From an uncultured Flavobacteriaceae bacterium (lineage in GTDB: Bacteria > Bacteroidota > Bacteroidia > Flavobacteriales > Flavobacteriaceae), in assembly GCA_947493175.1 (NCBI GenBank), contig CANLQD010000011.1, positions 29,244 to 93,243 on the forward strand: 64,000 bases of DNA, written 5' to 3'. The notes under the pieces are model-generated. The model had not been told where the DNA came from. It made no database searches and was given only the letters and a program-made list of their open reading frames with translations. This document shows, in pieces, positions 16,766 through 24,182 of this stretch. The position numbers and the translations under genes are program-made. Position 1 is the stretch's first letter. Every line of letters starts with the position of its first letter.

Positions 16766-17011
16766 AACCAATTAAAAAACAATAACAAAGCTCTGAAACA
16801 GTAGTAAGAACCGTACCACAAAACAAAACCCGTGACCTGAAATATTCAGGATCACATTTTTAGCAAGTGGCCGGTCCTATCATGACTTATGATCACACGG
16901 GTGCTCATGAACACCATCAAGAGTGTATCACATATAGGATAGCAGGTTATACTAAAGGAAAAAGGTGGTTTAAGACAAAATGTACATATTGACTATCTTT
17001 AGGGGATTGGA
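16766..17011. other. Non-coding right part of the IS110-type remnant
   Basis: About 245 bases without a gene follow the transposase remnant. They include a short hairpin CCTGAAATATTCAGG. IS110-family elements carry non-coding ends that in some members encode a structured guide RNA; whether this stretch did is not decidable by eye. Confidence 0.35.
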
Positions 17012-18052
17012 CTAAGGCTTTTCATAGGAGGTTTTGTTGGCAACTGGCTTATCCAAAGTCTCACTTAGTTTTTTATTCAATTCTTCACCCCGTAAATTAC
17101 GCCCGATAATAATTCCATTTTGGTCGATTAAAAAATTATTAGGTATTGAATGGATTCCATAGATTAAAGCGGCTTCGTTTTCTTGTTCTTTTAAATCTGA
17201 TACATGTATCCAATCTAAACTATCTTTTTTGATTGCATTTAACCAACTATCTTTATTCGAATCCAATGAAACCGCAAAAATTTCAAACCCATTATTTTTA
17301 TATTTTTTATACGCTTTAATTAGATTCGGATTTTCTTGCCGACACGGGCCACACCATGAAGCCCAAAATTCCAGAAGAATTGTTTTGCCTTTTAAGTCAG
17401 ATAATTTTTTAAGCTTACCATTAGTATCGGTCATTTCAAAATCAGCAAACTGTTCTCCAATTTTGGTGTCTTTATTTAAATTAATATATTTTCTAATTCT
17501 TCTTCCGTATTCAGAAGTCTTATTTTCTTTGGATAATAGATTAAACAGTCGCTTAGTTTTACTTCTACCCAAATGTTTAGAATAGATGGAAAGTATGTCT
17601 GAACTTATAGGACTATTAGGATAACTCTTGATAAATTCGGTTCGTGCATTTTCCATTTCTTCAAATGTGAACAATGTTTCTATTTGCTTATATAAACCTT
17701 GACTTAAGTTTTCTGATTCAGAACCTGTAACGAGTGCATTTCTGAAACCTGTTTTAGTTGCGTCAAAAGTCATTGGGTTATTCTCTAGCCATAAACGTCT
17801 ATTATTATTAGATCGATAACTTGTACGTAAAACTACTTGTATAGGTGCTTGAGGTAATTCTGTATTAAAAAAAAAGTGATTGTCTTCAACTTGAATTGAA
17901 TCGATTTTTTGACCAGTTATTGAATTTATCATATAAAGAAACGTTCCATCATTAAGATTAATGGTTTCTCCTGTTAACGTAAATTTTGTTTCCAAACTTT
18001 CATTACAAGAAATCAGGAATATAGCCATTAATCCAAGCAATAATCCTTTCAT
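17012..18052 (-). CDS. TlpA-like thioredoxin-fold lipoprotein
   Basis: The 346-residue protein has a lipoprotein signal peptide with the acylated Cys16 (FLISC), an N-terminal beta-rich domain typical of DUF4369 (about 22-110), a helical linker and a C-terminal AhpC/TSA-TlpA thioredoxin fold (about 196-335). The redox motif is WCGPC, Cys234 and Cys237. Such proteins handle disulfides in the periplasm. The last residues (VANKTSYEKP) are encoded by GTTGCCAACAAAACC, a cassette-type boundary motif, so the original C-terminus may have been replaced. Its promoter lies in the short dyad after the Fic gene or further upstream. Confidence 0.88.
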   Translation of the reverse strand: MKGLLLGLMAIFLISCNESLETKFTLTGETINLNDGTFLYMINSITGQKIDSIQVEDNHFFFNTELPQAPIQVVLRTSYRSNNNRRLWLENNPMTFDATKTGFRNALVTGSESENLSQGLYKQIETLFTFEEMENARTEFIKSYPNSPISSDILSIYSKHLGRSKTKRLFNLLSKENKTSEYGRRIRKYINLNKDTKIGEQFADFEMTDTNGKLKKLSDLKGKTILLEFWASWCGPCRQENPNLIKAYKKYKNNGFEIFAVSLDSNKDSWLNAIKKDSLDWIHVSDLKEQENEAALIYGIHSIPNNFLIDQNGIIIGRNLRGEELNKKLSETLDKPVANKTSYEKP

Positions 18053-18074
18053 AGAATTTTATTTTTAGCTTGTT

Positions 18075-18125
18075 GCCAACGGTTTTGTATAAGAACCGTT
18101 TTAATGGTTTTTATGCGTTGTTGGC
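18075..18125 (-). repeat. 51-bp cassette-like dyad element carrying the Fic stop codon
   Basis: The arms GCCAACGGTTTTGTATAAG (18075-18093, continuing AACC) and GGTTTTTATGCGTTGTTGGC (18106-18125) pair imperfectly. In gene sense it starts GCCAACAACGCATAAAAACC, which encodes the last Fic residues and its TAA, and ends AACCGTTGGC. Confidence 0.65.
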
Positions 18126-19604
18126 TTTAGTTATTATTTTAAGAATTCCTTCATTATGTTCAAGAAAGGCATTGCTGGCTTCAAGATTTTTTTGCATTTC
18201 ATTCATTGATTCTCCGTGTATAGTGTGACTAAACTCATGCGCCCTATCGAGCATTCTAACGTATGGTTTTGGATCCCTATTTCTTGTTAGTCTTCTAAGA
18301 GCTCCTAAATAGTCATCCCGATAAACAGTAGGGATAATGATTTTACAATGACCTTCCTTCACAAGCTCTGAATTCATCATTACTCTAGCAATACGACCAT
18401 TACCGTCGAAAAACGGATGAACCTCACTGACAACAAACATCATGTAAGCGGCTTTAGCTAATGGATGTCTCAAGGCTTGATAAAAATCAAAGCTCTTGAT
18501 TAATGTTCCATTAACCAAGTTCATATCGACAAAGGCAGTGCTTCCAGCAAAGTTGTTCTTAGTCTTGAAAAGCCCTGGATTTTTATCTTGTCTTGCGCTT
18601 AAGATTATTTGATGCCTATATTTCAGAATTTTAATAAAATCTTCTGTAGAATTAGGAGTTAGTTCCATTTCCTTTCTATTAGAAACTATTTGATAAGTAC
18701 CTAAAACATCATGAGAGTCTTCATTTCTCAAGGGTAAAGGTTTTTGTGTTCTAATAATTTCTTTAGCATCTTCTATACTAAATACAGTGCCTTCAATGTA
18801 GTTGGAAAAGTAACTTTCGTAGAAAGCAAAATTTCTGAATGAATTTATATTTGTATTTCTTTCTTTTCTATTCCTAAATTCAATTTCATTAAGTTCCTGA
18901 AAAAGAATTTCAAATAATTCAATCCTTGCTGGGTCATATGGAAGTCCGAATGCTCTTGCTGTTGCCAATGGCGATTCCAATATTTTTGAAGGATGTGTGG
19001 TTAAGAGAGCACTAATTATTTTATTCAATTTCTGGAATTCTTTTTCCATACCAAGTAGAAGCGAAATTTCTTTTGCTTTGTCTCTTACAGCATTTAACTC
19101 TTCTTCTCCATTAACTCTTATAATTTGTTCAAGTTTTTCTTCGATTTCGGGAAAAGTTAATGTCTTGGATTCTGATCCTGGTTTACGTGAAACTTGCAGA
19201 TTTTCTAGAAAAGCACGGGCTCTTTGTGATACATAGAGTTCCTCTGAAAATGGATTATCTCCTTGAATTGGTCCACTTCCCTTAAGAAAATTTATATCTA
19301 TTCCTGGAAGGCTTATCTTTTTAGTATACTTATAGGTAACAAATATTTGTCCACTTGATGTTGGTTTAAATTCGAAAGCAGATCTATGACTAAGAACGGA
19401 TTCTGGATATAAGTTTCCCAAAATCGAAAAAATATTTCTCCTTATTATTTCCCCAGGAGGTTCATTTAGATTCGAAGTGTAAATTCTTGGTGCAATTTTC
19501 CTAATCTCTCCATTCTTTTCAAGTTTTGATATTTTTTTGGAAATAGTGGAGTCAGAGGATCCAAAGATTATTTCTTTTAGATGTATAGGGGTATTTTTTT
19601 CCAT
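18111..19604 (-). CDS. AbiEi-like winged-helix / Fic fusion protein
   Basis: The 497-residue protein joins two modules. Residues 1-140 look like the winged-helix and following domain of AbiEi-type antitoxin regulators (KLEKNGEIRKIAPRIYTSN, VLSHRSAFEF). Residues about 220-460 are a Fic domain with a complete catalytic motif HPFFDGNGRIAR (His396 to Arg407). The autoinhibitory motif S/TxxxEG is present in front of it (Ser267 to Gly272, SNYIEG). Fic enzymes usually transfer AMP from ATP to a protein. The inhibitory helix suggests a controlled enzyme, and the winged helix suggests DNA binding and autoregulation. Five 16-bp repeats lie upstream. The last codons and stop are provided by the 18075 dyad element. 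The target is unknown. Confidence 0.85.
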   Translation of the reverse strand: MEKNTPIHLKEIIFGSSDSTISKKISKLEKNGEIRKIAPRIYTSNLNEPPGEIIRRNIFSILGNLYPESVLSHRSAFEFKPTSSGQIFVTYKYTKKISLPGIDINFLKGSGPIQGDNPFSEELYVSQRARAFLENLQVSRKPGSESKTLTFPEIEEKLEQIIRVNGEEELNAVRDKAKEISLLLGMEKEFQKLNKIISALLTTHPSKILESPLATARAFGLPYDPARIELFEILFQELNEIEFRNRKERNTNINSFRNFAFYESYFSNYIEGTVFSIEDAKEIIRTQKPLPLRNEDSHDVLGTYQIVSNRKEMELTPNSTEDFIKILKYRHQIILSARQDKNPGLFKTKNNFAGSTAFVDMNLVNGTLIKSFDFYQALRHPLAKAAYMMFVVSEVHPFFDGNGRIARVMMNSELVKEGHCKIIIPTVYRDDYLGALRRLTRNRDPKPYVRMLDRAHEFSHTIHGESMNEMQKNLEASNAFLEHNEGILKIITKANNA

Positions 19605-19629
19605 TATAATTTAATATTTAATGAAATTA

Positions 19630-19777
19630 GGAAAATAATTTCTATCATAAACACCAAAATGGAAAATAATTTCTATTAAAAATTAAAATAGAAAATAAAT
19701 TCGATTAAAACAATCGAAATAAATTGAAAAGGAAAATATTTTCTAATATAAAATGAAAAACAGAAAATAAAATAGAC
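19630..19777. promoter_or_regulatory. Array of five 16-bp repeats upstream of the Fic fusion
   Basis: GGAAAATAATTTCTAT occurs exactly at 19630-19645 and 19661-19676. Related copies are at 19690-19705 (AGAAAATAAATTCGAT), 19731-19746 (GGAAAATATTTTCTAA) and 19762-19777 (AGAAAATAAAATAGAC). Starts are 31, 29, 41 and 31 bases apart, near three helical turns in three of four intervals. Each repeat has GAAA..TTTC dyad character. The first is 25 bases before the Fic start, so the array probably covers its promoter. Confidence 0.7.
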
Positions 19778-19801
19778 TATAGAGGTTTTTCGATAATTAA
19801 A

Positions 19802-20000
19802 GCCAACGGTTAGTATATGAAAAGTAGGGCAGTTCAAAGGCACTAAACTTTTGGGAAGCACAAAGCCATATTTTTAATTTTCTTTTTAACTATTTCGTTA
19901 GCTAAAATACAAATTAAAAATATGGCGACTCTCAAATAAGCCCAAGACATTGATTAAGTACTATTTGCCCTATTTTTTATATACATTGTTATCTGCTGGC
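19802..20000 (-). repeat. 199-bp structured cassette-like element
   Basis: Outer arms run from GCCAACGGTTAGTATATG (19802, on to GGGCA at 19831) and TGCCCTATTTTTTATATAC (19966, on to CTGGC at 20000). Inner arms GCCATATTTTTAATTT (19865-19880) and AAATTAAAAATATGGC (19911-19926) are a perfect 16-bp inverted repeat. A single strand would fold into a long branched hairpin. It lies between the GNAT stop and the Fic repeat array. Confidence 0.7.
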
Positions 20001-20010
20001 TTTTCCGCAA

Positions 20011-20454
20011 TCAAATGTTCAGATAAAAACGTTCCTTGCTTTTAGATATTCCGCCAAATTTTCGATAAAAATCTATGGCTTTTTTATTAAAATCAGGTGT
20101 TTGCCATTGAATGATACTGCACTTTTGATTTTTTGCATATTCACTTATCTTTCCCATTAGAAGTCCGCCCAAGCCATTACCTCTGGCGTTTTCTTTTAGA
20201 TACAGACAGTCAAGATAGATATAAAAATCCGCGTCCCAAGTTGAAAACTGTTTTATAAAGGTCGCATAACCGACAATCAAATTTTCTTGCTCTATGACCA
20301 AACATTTTAAACAGGGATTTTGCCCAAATAGAAACTTGGACAACAACTCCGATTTATTTTTCCGTTCGTAGTCCGCTTGTTCGTACTTAGCGTGTTCTTT
20401 GCATAAATCTATAATTTGAGGCAAGTCCTTTTTTTCTGCAAATCTTATTTCCAT
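20011..20454 (-). CDS. GNAT-family N-acetyltransferase
   Basis: From the ATG at 20454 (MEIRFAEKKD) the protein is 147 residues, a single GNAT domain. The acetyl-CoA binding motif A is clear: YLDCLYLKENARGNGLGGLL, quoted at its limit, with the RGNGLG pyrophosphate loop. The end KAIDFYRKFGG is motif B. The closest general type is the spermidine/diamine or small-amine acetyltransferase group, but the substrate is uncertain. A longer start at 20478 would overlap the rhodanese gene by 13 bases; the chosen start begins where GNAT homology begins. It is co-directional with the rhodanese gene and probably in one operon. Confidence 0.8.
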   Translation of the reverse strand: MEIRFAEKKDLPQIIDLCKEHAKYEQADYERKNKSELLSKFLFGQNPCLKCLVIEQENLIVGYATFIKQFSTWDADFYIYLDCLYLKENARGNGLGGLLMGKISEYAKNQKCSIIQWQTPDFNKKAIDFYRKFGGISKSKERFYLNI

Positions 20455-20465
20455 TCTACAGGTGT

Positions 20466-20858
20466 TTAACAGGCACATTCCATAATTGCACCTTTTACTG
20501 GATTTGTTCCCTCGGTTGCATATCCGTCAAATTTCCACCATTCAATTCCGCCCATTAGTTCTTTAACCTTAAATCCAAGTTTTGCCATATTCAATGCCCC
20601 TTTTGTCGAAGCGTTGCAACCGATTCCATCACAATAGCAAACATAGGTTATTGACTTGTCCAAATGTTTTGTGCTTTCTTCGTTCATGTCTCTGTGGGGA
20701 AGGTTTATGGCTGTTGGAATATGTTCTTTTTCAAAGCCAATTGCTTTTCGGGCGTCTAAAGCCACTACGCTTTCTTTGTTTTCCAATGCGTCCCATAAAT
20801 CCGATGGGTCCATTTCGTAAGCAAGTTTGTTTTCATAAAATTCAATTTGTTTTTGCAT
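20466..20858 (-). CDS. Rhodanese-like domain protein
   Basis: The 130-residue protein is one rhodanese domain. The Asp/Arg segment VVALDARKAIGFEKEHIPTA and LPHRDM are typical of the fold. The active-site loop is YCDGIGCNAS with the likely sulfur-carrying Cys76, and Cys74 and Cys81 close by. The C-terminus ends CAC. Rhodaneses move sulfane sulfur between acceptors in the cytoplasm. The gene is divergent from a LysR regulator (135 bases between starts) and 11 bases before the GNAT gene, so LysR probably controls the pair. Confidence 0.82.
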   Translation of the reverse strand: MQKQIEFYENKLAYEMDPSDLWDALENKESVVALDARKAIGFEKEHIPTAINLPHRDMNEESTKHLDKSITYVCYCDGIGCNASTKGALNMAKLGFKVKELMGGIEWWKFDGYATEGTNPVKGAIMECAC

Positions 20859-20907
20859 AATTTCTTGTTTTTTAGTTGGTCAAAATTATTTGGTTTAGTA
20901 CCATGAT

Positions 20908-20957
20908 TTCAAACTTTGGAATTGAAGCTTTAAAATTTAAAGCTGAAAAAATTTCAA
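20908..20957. promoter_or_regulatory. Nested dyads between rhodanese and LysR genes
   Basis: TTCAA-N9-TTGAA (20908-20926) overlaps a perfect 19-bp palindrome AGCTTTAAA-A-TTTAAAGCT (20926-20944), and a further TTCAA follows at 20953. LysR regulators bind such dyads in divergent promoters; which one is the activator site is not known. Confidence 0.55.
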
Positions 20958-20993
20958 CTATGGATTTTTCACAAATGGTTAACTTAGTGCCTT

Positions 20994-21884
20994 ATGGAAA
21001 TCAAATATTTTAGGTTGGTAAAAACAATTGAGGAAGAAGGCAGTATTGCCAATTCTGCCGAGAAATTATTTTTGACCCAATCAGCTTTAAGCCATCAATT
21101 AAGGGAATTGGAAGAACGCTTGGGTTTCAAGGTCTTTCTTCGTACACGTAATAAATGGAAATTAACGGTTGAAGGCGATGAACTTTATAAATTAGGAAAT
21201 TCAATTCTCGAAAGTATTGAAAAGGGTTTTCAGAATATTGAACAATTGCGAACTGGTTCTGTTGGAAATATTAAAGTAAGCACAGAATGTTATAGTTTTT
21301 ATCAAGGTTTATCGTCTTTTATTCAAAAAATGGGGCTCTTGTACCCAGAAATAGATGTTGATTTGATTCTTGAAGCTACACATCAACCAATTTCAAAGAT
21401 TTTGTCCAATGAGATTGATATTGCCATAGTTACCTCAAAACCAGCAAACGAAACTTTGTTGAGTATCGAGGTTTATGAGGATGAAATTTTTGCAATAATG
21501 CATAAGGAAAACCCTTTGAACGAGTTAGATTTTTTAGATACGAATGATTTTTCGGATGCACATTTGATTATCCATTCGTTCCCTTTGGAAACGGTCTCGG
21601 TCTATGAGCAATTTCTAAAACCCAATAAAATTACTCCGTTCAAGATTTCCGCTATTCCGCTTACTGAGGTCGCTTTGGAAATGGTCGATGCTAATATGGG
21701 AATAATGTGTATGCCCAAATGGGCGTTAAAGTCTTTTAAGGTTTCGGATGATTTGATTTTTAAGAGAATTGGCAAGAACGGTTTGAAAAGAACACATTAT
21801 TTGGTCTTTCGTAAAGCCGACAAGGTCAAAAAGTACGTTAACGATTTTATTTCCAATTTTGAAGATGATTTTTCAAAGGATTGA
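20994..21884 (+). CDS. LysR-family transcriptional regulator
   Basis: The 296-residue protein has the usual LysR length. The N-terminal winged helix spans about residues 1-62 (FLTQSALSHQLRELEERLGF) and is followed by a linker helix and the periplasmic-binding-like sensor domain (about 90-290). The only intact plus-strand gene of the island, it faces the rhodanese-GNAT pair across a divergent promoter with nested dyads. The inducer is unknown; a sulfur compound would fit the neighbour but is speculative. Confidence 0.9.
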   Translation: MEIKYFRLVKTIEEEGSIANSAEKLFLTQSALSHQLRELEERLGFKVFLRTRNKWKLTVEGDELYKLGNSILESIEKGFQNIEQLRTGSVGNIKVSTECYSFYQGLSSFIQKMGLLYPEIDVDLILEATHQPISKILSNEIDIAIVTSKPANETLLSIEVYEDEIFAIMHKENPLNELDFLDTNDFSDAHLIIHSFPLETVSVYEQFLKPNKITPFKISAIPLTEVALEMVDANMGIMCMPKWALKSFKVSDDLIFKRIGKNGLKRTHYLVFRKADKVKKYVNDFISNFEDDFSKD

Positions 21885-22367
21885 TTTTTTTCAGCTTGCA
21901 GATAACAATTAAATATAATTACTAGTAACTATACTCCTTTTATATGTCCAATTTATACAAATCCCATTAAATAAGGGGATTAGAAATGTTTAATGACATG
22001 GTATTCGCATACGATTCGTTTGAAAACGGAAAAAATATCGTTTCATAGGCAACCTTTTCCTCTTGTATTTTATAATTTTTCAATGCCCATTTTAAACGGT
22101 GTATTGTACCTTCCTTTCCGCAACATAACAACTATCCTGAAAACACGACGTATTCCTGGAGCTGGGCAGGTACTTTATAACCTTCCTGAAGGGCTGCTAC
22201 AAAAGGCTTGCTCGAACCAAGGATACCATGATTTCCTAAGCTCCAGAGGAACAATTTTTACAGTATGTGGGGTGAGGCAGCTCTTTATTGCATGTCCGCC
22301 AAATAAAACAACCCTTTGGGCTTCTTCAAATTATACGAAAAACTATCTTTGTAAAAACAACGCCCAA
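21885..22367. other. Right edge of the island, no gene supported
   Basis: About 480 bases follow the LysR stop. A plus-strand reading frame continuous with the exonuclease crosses part of it, but its product up to residue 125 has no domain and begins with AT-rich, unlikely coding sequence. The promoter of the exonuclease lies at its end. It may hold remains of old insertions. Confidence 0.4.
22344..22351 (+). promoter_or_regulatory. -7 box before the exonuclease gene
   Basis: TATCTTTG fits TAnnTTTG exactly and ends 16 bases before the ATG at 22368, so the leader is very short. Confidence 0.5.
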
Positions 22368-23144
22368 ATGCAACTGAACCTCACACGACCTATCTGTTTC
22401 TTCGATTTGGAAACCACTGGCACCAATGTGGCCAAAGACCGTATTGTAGAGATATCCATCCTCAAAATCTTTCCCAATGGCAACAAGGAAAGCAAAACGT
22501 GGTTGGTGAATCCTGAAATGCCCATTCCGGCGGAAGCCGCTTCCATACATGGTATCTCCAATGAAAAAGTAGCGAACGAACCTACCTTTAAAGAATTATC
22601 CAAAGAGATTTATCTAATGATCAAGGATAGTGATTTGGGGGGCTTCAATTCAGACCGTTTCGATATTCCGCTCTTGGCCGAGGAGATGCTTCGGGTAGGG
22701 ATCGATTTTGATATGAAAAATACCGTGGCCATCGATGTGCAGACGATTTTTCACAAAATGGAAAAAAGAACCTTGGGAGCCGCCTACCAATTCTATTGCG
22801 GAAAAGATTTGACCGATGCCCATAGTGCCGAGGCAGACACCTTGGCGACCTATGAGGTGCTGTTGTCGCAATTGGAGCGCTATCCCGACTTGGAGAACAA
22901 TGTGAAAAAATTAGCAGCATTCTCTACACACCGAAAGTTTGCCGATTTCGCGGGGTTTATCGGATTGGATGAGGATGACCAGGAAATCTTTACCTTCGGA
23001 AAACACAAGGGTAAAAGGGTGCATGATGTGCTAGAGAAAGAGCCCGGATACTTTGGTTGGATTTTGAACGCCGATTTTCCGTTGTACACCAAAAAAGTGT
23101 TGACACAGATAAAGTTGAGCAAACTCAATAATAAATTGAACTGA
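22368..23144 (+). CDS. DEDDh 3'-5' exonuclease with ExoX-type C-terminal domain
   Basis: The 258-residue protein starts at MQLNLTRPICFFDLETTGTN. The exonuclease residues are complete: Asp13 and Glu15 (FDLETTG), Asp99 (NSDRFD), His152 and Asp157 (HSAEAD). It resembles the epsilon subunit of DNA polymerase III and exonuclease X. After about residue 185 a small domain IFTFGKHKGKRVHDVLEKE follows, like the ExoX C-terminal domain and like the DUF3820 protein at 32534. It should remove nucleotides from DNA 3' ends during repair or proofreading. The start was chosen at the -7 box and at the domain start rather than at an upstream ATG. Confidence 0.88.
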   Translation: MQLNLTRPICFFDLETTGTNVAKDRIVEISILKIFPNGNKESKTWLVNPEMPIPAEAASIHGISNEKVANEPTFKELSKEIYLMIKDSDLGGFNSDRFDIPLLAEEMLRVGIDFDMKNTVAIDVQTIFHKMEKRTLGAAYQFYCGKDLTDAHSAEADTLATYEVLLSQLERYPDLENNVKKLAAFSTHRKFADFAGFIGLDEDDQEIFTFGKHKGKRVHDVLEKEPGYFGWILNADFPLYTKKVLTQIKLSKLNNKLN

Positions 23145-23232
23145 GAAAGACCACAGGTCATTCTTTTGATCACCAAACACCAACACTACCTAAGTCTAAT
23201 CCTTCCGTTCCATTCTCTTTTATTAAAAAAAT

Positions 23233-23844
23233 ATGAAAATTATCTGTATCGGTCGAAACTATGCTGCCCACATCGAGGAATTGGACAATGAGCGGCCCTC
23301 AGAGCCCGTAGTCTTTATTAAGCCTGACTCTGCGGTACTGCCCAAGGAACAGGATTTTTACATTCCCGATTTTTCCGAAGAGATCCATTATGAGGTCGAG
23401 GTCCTGGTCAAGATCAACAAGGTAGGCAAGCATATCAATGAAAAATTTGCGCATACGTATTACGAAGAAGTCGGACTCGGAATCGATTTTACCGCAAGGG
23501 ACCTTCAAAGCAAGCTTAAAAAAGAGGGACTCCCTTGGGAGAAGGCCAAAGGTTTTGATGGGGCTGCGGTAATCGGCAAATGGTTGCCGAAATCGAATTT
23601 TACCGATTTGAACGGCCTTGATTTTTCGCTTCACCAGAATGGAGAAGTGGTTCAAAAAGGCAATACCGCAATGATGCTTTGGAAGATAGATGAACTCATC
23701 GCTTATGTCTCCCAGTTCTTCACCTTAAAAAAAGGAGATATTATTTTTACGGGTACGCCCGAAGGTGTTGGTAAAATACACCCAAATGACTATCTTTCGG
23801 GAGTATTGGAAGGCAAAGAATTGTTCTCGTTAAAAATTAAGTAA
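23233..23844 (+). CDS. Fumarylacetoacetate hydrolase (FAH) family protein
   Basis: The 203-residue protein is a single FAH catalytic domain. It starts MKIICIGRNYAAHIEELD and contains EIHYEVEVLVKI, whose acidic residues bind the metal, GIDFTARDLQ, and FTGTPEGVGKI near the end. The family includes hydrolases and decarboxylases of oxo-acids (for example oxaloacetate tautomerase or acylpyruvase type); the exact substrate is not clear. The stop overlaps the next start by one base (TAATG), so it is translated together with the Hpt gene. Confidence 0.88.
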   Translation: MKIICIGRNYAAHIEELDNERPSEPVVFIKPDSAVLPKEQDFYIPDFSEEIHYEVEVLVKINKVGKHINEKFAHTYYEEVGLGIDFTARDLQSKLKKEGLPWEKAKGFDGAAVIGKWLPKSNFTDLNGLDFSLHQNGEVVQKGNTAMMLWKIDELIAYVSQFFTLKKGDIIFTGTPEGVGKIHPNDYLSGVLEGKELFSLKIK

Positions 23845-24182
23845 TGATATACAGCTTGGATAAAATAAATGAGATGGCCGAGGGTGACGAAGAATTTGTC
23901 CAATCCGTTATCTCGGTTTTTTTGGAAGAAGTACCTACAGATCTTTCCCAATTGGAAACCGCGTTGCAGTCTAGGAACTACGAGCAAGTGTATAAGTTGG
24001 CCCACAAGATAAAGCCCAATGTAGATTTGTTGGGAATGGAACAAACGCGAGCTGCTGCCCTCGAAATAGAGACCTTGGGAAAAAGTGAGGCGAACATGGC
24101 CGAAATAGAAAAAGTTTTTCCGATCCTTCAAAAAGACATTGCCCAGGTCGTTGCTGAGCTAAAGAAAGACTTCGATCTCTGA
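23844..24182 (+). CDS. Hpt-domain phosphotransfer protein
   Basis: The 112-residue protein is one histidine phosphotransfer domain. The phosphorylated His54 lies in YKLAHKIKPNVDLLG, the normal Hpt motif. It carries phosphate between response regulator receiver domains, but no histidine kinase or response regulator is next to it. It overlaps FAH upstream and cinA downstream by one base each. Confidence 0.85.
   Translation: MIYSLDKINEMAEGDEEFVQSVISVFLEEVPTDLSQLETALQSRNYEQVYKLAHKIKPNVDLLGMEQTRAAALEIETLGKSEANMAEIEKVFPILQKDIAQVVAELKKDFDL

Larger units (their letters stand above)
7750..22340. mobile_element. Accessory island with cassette-like spacers
   Basis: Between the outer-membrane gene and the exonuclease gene lie about 14.6 kb that differ from their surroundings. 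The DNA is visibly more AT-rich. All intact genes except LysR are on the minus strand. Products are typical accessory functions (Fic, GNAT, DUF1877, serine hydrolases, hypotheticals). A broken transposase and a truncated amidohydrolase are present. Several spacers are dyad-symmetric elements with shared end motifs (see 13234, 15060, 18075, 19802). No integrase or recombinase gene and no clear direct repeat at the two borders was seen. That the flanking core genes were once adjacent is an inference. Confidence 0.6.

Noticed and set aside
19630..19777. CRISPR array
   Set aside because: Repeat units are only 16 bp, vary between copies, have spacers of about 15 AT-rich bases and no cas gene is near.
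13234..20000. Classical integron attC sites
   Set aside because: The dyads have conserved ends but do not fit RYYYAAC..GTTRRRY, and no integron integrase is in the window, so I call them cassette-like only.
21993..22367. Extension of the exonuclease frame by 125 residues
   Set aside because: No homology or domain, and a perfect -7 box lies just before the internal ATG at 22368.
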